A stretch of DNA of 11,785 nt from UBA826 sp045564655 (GTDB lineage: Bacteria > Chloroflexota > Dehalococcoidia > Lucifugimonadales > UBA826): the NCBI GenBank assembly GCA_045564655.1, contig JBJLGX010000014.1, positions 1 to 11,785 on the forward strand, in the 5' to 3' direction. Both the position numbers and the translations under genes were made by a program. Positions within the stretch are counted from its first letter, which is position 1. The number at the start of each line of letters is the position of its first letter. Shown piece by piece: positions 6,743-11,785 of the stretch. Under the pieces are notes generated by a model that ran no database searches, was not told the DNA's origin, and saw only the letters and a list, made by a program, of their open reading frames with translations.

Positions 6743-7909
6743 ATGACATCTTCACATAATATCTATGAAGAAATTGGCGTGCAACCCATCATAAATGCTA
6801 TAGGAAGCGTAACCATGCTAGGTGGATCTACTCCAATACCAGAAGCTTTAGAAGCTATGGAACAAGCGGGATCATCTTACATTCCTTTAATGGAATTAGA
6901 AGAAAAAGCAGGTGAGGCAATAGCCAATATGCTGAATGTACCAGCAGCATATATTACTTCAGGAGCAGGTTCAGCTCTCACACTCGCAGCTGCCGCCGTA
7001 ATGGCAGGTGATGATGATAAATCAATAGAACAGTTACCCGATACAAACGGAATGAAAAATGAGATTTTAATACAAAAACGACAAAGATACTGGTATGACA
7101 GATGCCTAGAAACCTCTGGGGCAAAATTAATAGATTACGGGACTAGTGATAAGACGTCTCGTGAAGACTTAGAAAATGCAATCACTGATAAAACAGCCGC
7201 TGTTCATTTTTTTATGGTAGAACAAGAATTGGACCCACACGCGTTAAGTTTAGAGGATACTATAGAAATTGCGCACAAACATAATGTTCCTGTTTTGGTT
7301 GACGCCGCTGGCCAAGTATATCCTTTAGAGTTAATGGGAAAGGCAATAAGAATGGGGGCAGATTTCCAATGTGTTGCTGCTAAATATATAGGTGCTCCTC
7401 AATCAACTGGCTTAGCACTTGGAACAGAAAAAATGATCCGACAAATATCTAAACAGTCATTTGTCGGATATGAAGGTAGAAGAATAAGAGGAATAGGAAG
7501 GCCACATAAGGTAGACAGGCAAGAAATGATAGGTGCGTTAACAGCTGTAAAATATTGGATACAAACTAATCACGAAGAGAGACTAGATTCAATAGAAATC
7601 CGTAGCCAAACAATTGTTAATCTATTACAAAATATTAAAGGATTAAACGCAACTTTAATAAATAATTCCATCGGGCATCAACCGTTTGGAGTTGATATAA
7701 CAATTGATGAGTCAATCGTTGGAATGAATTTACAAAATATCGTTGATAAATTAAAAGAAAATGATCCTCCTATTTGGACTAGAGTTGCAAATAAAAATGC
7801 TTATGATTTAAACAGTGACCCCAACGATCACATGGAAATCCATATGTTTGGACTAAATTCAGGAGAAGAAGTCATTGTAGGAGAAAAATTAGCAGATTTA
7901 TTAGAGTGA
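6743..7909 (+). CDS. SelA/DgaE-like PLP-dependent enzyme (COG1921, aspartate aminotransferase fold)
   Basis: This is a fold-type I PLP enzyme of the group covering SelA and sugar-acid ammonia-lyases such as D-glucosaminate-6-phosphate ammonia-lyase (DgaE). At 388 residues it lacks the extra N-terminal domain of true bacterial SelA, and no selenocysteine gene is nearby. An elimination or lyase role on an amino-sugar acid or amino acid is therefore likelier, by inference. The N terminus is typical (IYEEIGVQPIINAIGSVTMLGG, residues 7-28). A small-residue PLP phosphate loop, TSGAGSALTLAAAA, lies at 72-85. VDAAGQ at 186-191 supplies Asp187 for the pyridine nitrogen, and AAKYIGAPQSTG at 212-223 supplies the Schiff-base Lys214. 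AGGAG at 6730-6734, eight bases before the ATG, supports the start. It heads the second gene group, which contains an SDR and two sulfatases. Nothing is truncated. Substrate unknown. Confidence 0.85.
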   Translation: MTSSHNIYEEIGVQPIINAIGSVTMLGGSTPIPEALEAMEQAGSSYIPLMELEEKAGEAIANMLNVPAAYITSGAGSALTLAAAAVMAGDDDKSIEQLPDTNGMKNEILIQKRQRYWYDRCLETSGAKLIDYGTSDKTSREDLENAITDKTAAVHFFMVEQELDPHALSLEDTIEIAHKHNVPVLVDAAGQVYPLELMGKAIRMGADFQCVAAKYIGAPQSTGLALGTEKMIRQISKQSFVGYEGRRIRGIGRPHKVDRQEMIGALTAVKYWIQTNHEERLDSIEIRSQTIVNLLQNIKGLNATLINNSIGHQPFGVDITIDESIVGMNLQNIVDKLKENDPPIWTRVANKNAYDLNSDPNDHMEIHMFGLNSGEEVIVGEKLADLLE

Positions 7910-7997
7910 CACACACAATATATCTATTTACATACAGTCACAAAGCAAATAGGTCCAGAATATCAAAGAAAAAATTTATGCGGAATAAATTAAAACT

Positions 7998-8003
7998 AGG
8001 AGG
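7998..8003 (+). promoter_or_regulatory. Strong AGGAGG ribosome binding site that selects a TTG start
   Basis: A perfect AGGAGG lies six bases before TTG at 8010. No in-frame ATG gives the full SDR nucleotide-binding motif, so this site fixes TTG as the start. A nine-codon ATG frame at 7978-8007 runs through the site but has no binding site of its own. Confidence 0.85.
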
Positions 8004-8009
8004 ATAAAA

Positions 8010-8762
8010 TTGAAACAAGATTTAACAGGTCAAGTAGCTTGGATAACAGGTGCAGGAACTGGAATAGGCGAAAGTGCGGCCATAAAACTAAGTGAAGCTG
8101 GATGCAAAATTGTACTATCAGGACGAAGAGAAGAAAAACTTGAAGATGTTGCAGCACAATTATCTTCAGATTACCTTATAAAGCCACTTGATGTGTCAGT
8201 TAGAAATGATGTTATTTCAACTGTAGATTCAATAATAAATGAATGGGGTCAAATAAATATTGGCGTATTTAGCGCAGGCTTAAACATTCCTAATAGAAGT
8301 TGGGAAAAAGTTTCTTTAGATGATTGGGATAAAGTTATTAACGTTGATTTGAATGGAGCATTCTATTGTAATCACGCAGTTTTATCACCTATGAAAAATC
8401 AAGGTGGAGGCTTAATCATAAACATATCATCTATGGCTGCAAAAGTAGTAAGTTCTGTAACAGGTCCAGCGTATACTGCTGCAAAAACTGCTATGAGTGC
8501 AATGACAGCAGATTTATTATTCGAACAAAGAAATAACGGAATACGAGCCACTTCTATATGCCCAGGAGAAGTAGCAACTCCTATACTTGACGATCGACCT
8601 GTCCCCCCCACACCAGAGCAAAGAGCACTAATATTACAAGCAGAAGATCTAGGGGATCTTGTTTTATTCATTGCATCAATGCCACCACATGCAACCATAA
8701 ATGATGTATGGATAACTCCTACTCATATGCGTAAGCCGCCGACCTTATTAACGGGTCGATAA
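8010..8762 (+). CDS. Classical short-chain dehydrogenase/reductase (SDR), TTG start
   Basis: This is a 250-residue NAD(P)-dependent oxidoreductase acting on a hydroxyl or carbonyl group, cytoplasmic, with a Rossmann fold. The cofactor motif TGAGTGIG is at 13-20. After beta-2 comes SGRREEKL (37-44), whose Arg39 and Arg40 favour NADP(H). The NAG motif is SAG at 88-90. The catalytic tetrad can be assigned as Asn111 (VINVDLNG), Ser141 (INISSMAA), Tyr155 and Lys159 (YTAAK). PGEVATP at 185-191 is the usual post-catalytic loop. The C terminus (225-250) is rich in Pro and lies where SDRs shape the substrate pocket. The start is TTG, fixed by AGGAGG six bases upstream. It lies 100 bases after the SelA-like gene and 71 before the first sulfatase. 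It may oxidise or epimerise a sugar-like substrate in the same route, which is inferred from context only. Confidence 0.9.
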   Translation: MKQDLTGQVAWITGAGTGIGESAAIKLSEAGCKIVLSGRREEKLEDVAAQLSSDYLIKPLDVSVRNDVISTVDSIINEWGQINIGVFSAGLNIPNRSWEKVSLDDWDKVINVDLNGAFYCNHAVLSPMKNQGGGLIINISSMAAKVVSSVTGPAYTAAKTAMSAMTADLLFEQRNNGIRATSICPGEVATPILDDRPVPPTPEQRALILQAEDLGDLVLFIASMPPHATINDVWITPTHMRKPPTLLTGR

Positions 8763-8770
8763 TTGAAAAC

Positions 8771-8792
8771 ACAATACAAAATCAGGTATTGT
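8771..8792 (+). other. Inverted repeat between the SDR and sulfatase genes
   Basis: ACAATAC (8771-8777) and GTATTGT (8786-8792) form a perfect 7-base inverted repeat around an 8-base spacer. There is no following T-run, so it is a poor terminator. TTGAAA at 8763-8768 and TATTGT at 8787-8792, 18 bases apart, loosely resemble a sigma-70 promoter, in which case the repeat could be an operator over it. Only 71 bases separate the genes, so it may equally be chance. Confidence 0.25.
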
Positions 8793-8823
8793 ATGATCTT
8801 TAGACAATCACAAACCAAATTAT

Positions 8824-8828
8824 GGAGA
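8824..8828 (+). promoter_or_regulatory. GGAGA ribosome binding site deciding the sulfatase start
   Basis: GGAGA lies five bases before ATG at 8834, at normal spacing. The earlier in-frame ATG at 8822 overlaps this site and has no purine-rich sequence before it. The start at 8834 (protein MSSNKRPN...) is therefore preferred. It also matches the beginning MSS...RPN of the tandem paralogue. Confidence 0.75.
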
Positions 8829-8833
8829 ATTTT

Positions 8834-10384
8834 ATGAGTTCAAATAAGAGGCCCAACATTGTATTCATGTTCAGTGATCAACAACGTTATGACACTATGG
8901 CTTGCTATGGGGCTGATTATCTTGAAATCCCTAACTTGAATGCTTTGGCAGACCAGAGTTTTGTATTTCAAAATGCGTATGTCTCTCAACCTGTTTGTAC
9001 CCCCGCAAGAGCTACAATAATGTCAGGGTTATATCCGCACACAGCAGGTCCAATTGTTAATCAAATCAATTTACCGGACGATGTGAAAGTAATTTCAGAG
9101 ATGATATCAGACGACTATTACAAAGGATATATGGGGAAATGGCACCTTGGTAATGATATAGAAAGACAACACGGATTTAATGTGTGGAGATCTACCGAAG
9201 ATTCGCATGGAAGCGGATATTCTCATACTCAATTGAATAACGAGACATCTACATATACGGAATATTTAATTTCTAAAGGCTATACTCCAGACAAACAAGG
9301 AGATCCTCTTACAGAAGACGATGGATTCAACCTACTAGGAACAGAATCCGGTATACGGACCCCAACATTCTCATCAAACGCACATTTTGACATGCCCGAA
9401 GAAGATCAAATGGCTTCCTATTTAGCTCAAGAAGCTTGTAAATTCATAGATGAAAATAAAGATCGTCCATTCGTTTTATATGTCAGTACATTTGAACCCC
9501 ATTCTCCCTATCATGGTCCATTTATGGACCAGTATGATCCAGAAAAAATTCCTGTAGGCCCAGCCTTTCTTAAAAAACCTGATACTGCATCGCTTGTAAA
9601 TCGAGTTAGAGCAGATTATTTCATGCAATTTATGCTTGATGGTGTGGATCAAACAACTGACGATTACGCAATGAATTACGCAGCATATCGTGAAGATATA
9701 ACAACAGAAATAGGCTGGAGAACATTAAGAGCTCATTACTTAGCAAATATTACTTCTGTAGACAGAATGGTGGGTAAGGTAAACCAAGCAATTAAAGACG
9801 CAGGAATCGAAGATAACACAATTGTTGTGTTTACTAGTGAACACGGAGATATGCTTGGAGACCATGGAATGTTAGAAAAGAGATCTATGTTTGAAGAAGC
9901 TTCTAGAGTTCCATTAGTAATAAAAGTCCCATGGCTAAGTAAAACACAAGAGATCATAGAAGGAAGTGTAAGCCATATAGATCTTGTCCCTACTCTATTA
10001 GATTTAATAGGGGAACCAATCCCAGGACATCTACAAGGTAAAAGTTTAAAGCCTGTCCTAGAAGGGAAAAAAGATTTATCCGACAATGATGTATTTGTAT
10101 GTTGGAATGGATACGATAGCGCTGTCCCTGACCGCTTCTTAGGCGCCCATGAAATAAATAGAATGCTAAGACTACCTTGGCGCACTATTATTACCCCAGA
10201 CAGATGGAAACTAGCCCTTTGTGCAGGTGACCAATGTGAACTATATGATCTTAATAATGATCCATATGAAATGGAAAATTTATTTAATAACCCTGAACAG
10301 AAAGATAGAATTAGAGATATGGCATCCCGAATCAGAGTGTGGCAAGTAGACACAAAAGATACTGCTCCATTACCAACAACATAA
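8834..10384 (+). CDS. Cys-type sulfatase (Sulfatase family, COG3119), cytoplasmic
   Basis: This is an alkaline-phosphatase-fold hydrolase expected to remove sulfate from an organic sulfate ester. The 516-residue protein has no signal peptide, so it probably acts on imported substrate. The formylglycine signature CTPAR (55-59) has Cys55, which needs conversion by a formylglycine-generating enzyme not present in this window. Other active-site elements are Asp15-Gln16 (SDQQRYD) as metal ligands, GKWHLG (101-106) with Lys102 and His104, EPHSPY (221-226) with His223, SEHGDMLGDHG (335-345) with Glu336-His337, and Lys349 before the FEEASRVPL segment. Glu336 replaces the more common Asp. The C-terminal half ends with DQCELYDLNNDP and a helical tail. 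A longer start at 8822 would add four residues but lacks a ribosome binding site. The stop overlaps the next sulfatase by 1 base. A sulfonate- or phosphoester-cleaving relative cannot be excluded. Confidence 0.92.
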   Translation: MSSNKRPNIVFMFSDQQRYDTMACYGADYLEIPNLNALADQSFVFQNAYVSQPVCTPARATIMSGLYPHTAGPIVNQINLPDDVKVISEMISDDYYKGYMGKWHLGNDIERQHGFNVWRSTEDSHGSGYSHTQLNNETSTYTEYLISKGYTPDKQGDPLTEDDGFNLLGTESGIRTPTFSSNAHFDMPEEDQMASYLAQEACKFIDENKDRPFVLYVSTFEPHSPYHGPFMDQYDPEKIPVGPAFLKKPDTASLVNRVRADYFMQFMLDGVDQTTDDYAMNYAAYREDITTEIGWRTLRAHYLANITSVDRMVGKVNQAIKDAGIEDNTIVVFTSEHGDMLGDHGMLEKRSMFEEASRVPLVIKVPWLSKTQEIIEGSVSHIDLVPTLLDLIGEPIPGHLQGKSLKPVLEGKKDLSDNDVFVCWNGYDSAVPDRFLGAHEINRMLRLPWRTIITPDRWKLALCAGDQCELYDLNNDPYEMENLFNNPEQKDRIRDMASRIRVWQVDTKDTAPLPTT

Positions 10385-11785
10385 TGAGTAGCACGGATAA
10401 CACAAATCGTCCAAATCTGGTTTTTGTATTTAGTGACAGACAGCGCTTTGATACTATGTCGTGCTATGGCAATGACTGGATAAATACTCCAAATCTAAAT
10501 GCAATGGGAGATGAAAGCTTTGTGTTCGACAATTGTTATGTAACACAAGCAGTTTGTGCTCCTGCAAGGTCATCTATCATGACAGGCCTGTTCCCTCACG
10601 CAACAGGCGTTCCCACAAATAAATTAAATATGCTATCCGGAATCAATACCATAGCCGAAATGTTACCTGGAGAATATAAAAAGGGATATTTTGGGAAGTG
10701 GCACCTTGGAGACGAAGTAATTCCTCAACATGGATTTACGGAATGGCGCAGTGTAATGGAAGAATATTATAACGAATACACCAATCAAGATTTCCTGTCT
10801 TTAAACACTAATTATCATGACTTCTTATTAGAAAATGGGTTTGAACCAGATTTAGAAAGTCCTGCCGGGAAAATATTTTCTGATGATTTCAGGGTAAGTC
10901 TACCGGCAGAATTTCAAATCGCTTCATATCTAGCTAATGAAGCAAGTGAATTCATCAAATCAAATAATGAAAATCCATTTGTACTATACGTTAGCTTTTT
11001 AGAACCTCATCCTCCTTTTACAGGACCATTTGATGGCCAATACGACCCTGATGAATTACCTGTTGACGAAACATTCTTAAAATACCCTAAAGGTCATTCT
11101 CTATTTAGTAGATTAAGATCTGAATTTTTCATGAAACAAAAATTTAGTATGACTTCCGAAAAATCTGAGGACGATAAATGGAATGAATTTAGGGATACAT
11201 ACCATAAGAACACACACTACGTAGGACATGATGTTTCAGATGAGCAAGGCTGGAGAAAACTACGTAGTGGATATATGGCTAACATATCTCTAGTAGACAA
11301 TGCCATCGGCAAAATTTCATCTGCAATCGATCAAGCTGGGATTAAAGATAATACTATATTTATATTTACCAGTGAACATGGAGACCTTGTTGGAAGTCAC
11401 GGAATGCTAGAGATGCGGACTTTTTACGAATATGCAGCTAAAGTACCAATGTTAATGCGTGTACCTTGGCTCCAGACTGATCAAACTAGAATTGGAGGAA
11501 ATTTTAGTCAGATTGACTTAGTTCCAACTTTAATGGATTTAATGAACTCTGAAGTCCCTGAAGAATTACATGGCACAAGTCGTAAAATAAATCTAGAAAC
11601 CAAAACAGACTTAACTGGCAATGATGTATTTATGCAACATAATGGAATCGAAGATAGAGACCTTGGGAATCCAATGATAAATCTATTAAATACGAGACCT
11701 TGGAGATCAATTGTCACAGAAGACAGATGGAAATTAAACTTATGTGCATCAGACCAATGTGAACTTTTTGATTTAAATAATGACC
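10384..11785 (+). CDS. Second sulfatase-family protein with altered active-site residues (3' end outside the window)
   Basis: The frame starts at ATG 10384, overlapping the previous stop by 1 base (TAATG), and stays open to the window end (467 codons seen). It is a clear paralogue of the upstream sulfatase, aligning from MSS..RPN to DQCELFDLNND. It keeps the formylglycine signature CAPAR (58-62, Cys58), GKWHLG (104-109), EPHPPF (207-212, His209) and SEHGDLVGSHG (330-340). Two key positions differ: SDRQRFD at 17-23 has Arg19 where the paralogue has the metal ligand Gln16, and MLEMR at 341-345 has Met344 where the paralogue has the active-site Lys349. It may be catalytically weak, have another specificity, or partner the first enzyme. 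It has no signal peptide. About 50 C-terminal residues are probably missing beyond the edge. The one-base overlap and lack of a separate ribosome binding site imply coupled translation. Confidence 0.9.
   Translation, partial: MSSTDNTNRPNLVFVFSDRQRFDTMSCYGNDWINTPNLNAMGDESFVFDNCYVTQAVCAPARSSIMTGLFPHATGVPTNKLNMLSGINTIAEMLPGEYKKGYFGKWHLGDEVIPQHGFTEWRSVMEEYYNEYTNQDFLSLNTNYHDFLLENGFEPDLESPAGKIFSDDFRVSLPAEFQIASYLANEASEFIKSNNENPFVLYVSFLEPHPPFTGPFDGQYDPDELPVDETFLKYPKGHSLFSRLRSEFFMKQKFSMTSEKSEDDKWNEFRDTYHKNTHYVGHDVSDEQGWRKLRSGYMANISLVDNAIGKISSAIDQAGIKDNTIFIFTSEHGDLVGSHGMLEMRTFYEYAAKVPMLMRVPWLQTDQTRIGGNFSQIDLVPTLMDLMNSEVPEELHGTSRKINLETKTDLTGNDVFMQHNGIEDRDLGNPMINLLNTRPWRSIVTEDRWKLNLCASDQCELFDLNND

Noticed and set aside
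7924..7952. CTATTT / AAATAG inverted repeat in the gap between the SelA-like gene and the SDR
   Set aside because: The arms are only six AT-rich bases with a 17-base loop and no T-run, well within chance for this composition.
7978..8007. Nine-codon ATG frame (MRNKLKLGG) before the SDR
   Set aside because: It has no ribosome binding site, is very short, and merely contains the AGGAGG of the SDR. A leader-peptide role has no support.
8399..8698. Minus-strand open frame of 99 codons within the SDR gene
   Set aside because: It is fully antisense to an SDR with all catalytic motifs and shows no recognisable domain.
9736..10353. Open frame of 205 codons on the minus strand
   Set aside because: It lies entirely opposite the C-terminal half of a well-supported sulfatase, is rich in Ser, Leu and Ile without family motifs, and is a shadow of the real gene.
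6743..11785. Possible base-composition step between the lipid genes and the sulfatases
   Set aside because: Hand counts of single 60-base rows ranged from 15 to 22 G+C in the lipid genes and from 19 to 28 in the sulfatases, while an SDR row gave 16. The ranges overlap, so a transfer boundary is not supported without a full calculation.

Overview
The window is AT-rich bacterial DNA from an uncultured-looking organism. All genes lie on the + strand and are tightly packed, with no gap longer than about 100 bases. No rRNA, tRNA, CRISPR array, transposase, phage gene or clear attachment site was seen. Starts are mostly ATG, with one well-supported TTG, and several genes have AGGAG-type ribosome binding sites. 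Tandem cytoplasmic-looking sulfatases, a SelA-like PLP enzyme and an SDR in AT-rich DNA recall marine Chloroflexota (SAR202-like) genomes. That placement is an impression from family content and is low to moderate in confidence.

Region 1 (1-6213, possibly to 6699) reads as one lipid-modification operon. After the tail of an unidentified membrane protein come five genes with gaps of 9 bases or fewer, or overlaps. They are a soluble di-iron acyl-ACP desaturase-like protein, a cyclopropane-fatty-acid-synthase (CFAS)-like methyltransferase, a second shorter CFAS-like methyltransferase, a COG2907 FAD oxidoreductase and a DUF1365 protein. An unrecognised membrane-anchored secreted protein follows, then an AhpC/TSA peroxiredoxin. 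The CFAS-like / COG2907 / DUF1365 association is known from clusters that modify unsaturated acyl chains, including bacterial furan fatty acid synthesis. Both methyltransferases lack the His that helps bind bicarbonate in E. coli CFAS, so the product may be a methyl-branched, methylene or furan fatty acid rather than a plain cyclopropane. A possible order is that the desaturase makes the double bond, the methyltransferases add carbon, the flavoprotein oxidises the product, and the peroxiredoxin protects against peroxides.

Region 2 (6743-11785) looks catabolic. It holds a SelA/DgaE-like PLP enzyme, an SDR oxidoreductase with a TTG start, and two tandem Cys-type sulfatases joined by a one-base TAATG overlap. 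The second sulfatase runs off the window end. A route for a sulfated sugar, amino-sugar or sugar-acid derivative is plausible: desulfation, redox change at a hydroxyl, then PLP-dependent elimination. The substrate cannot be read from the sequence. The first sulfatase has a full active site apart from a Glu-for-Asp metal-ligand change. The second keeps the formylglycine Cys but has Arg at a metal-ligand position and Met at the conserved active-site Lys.
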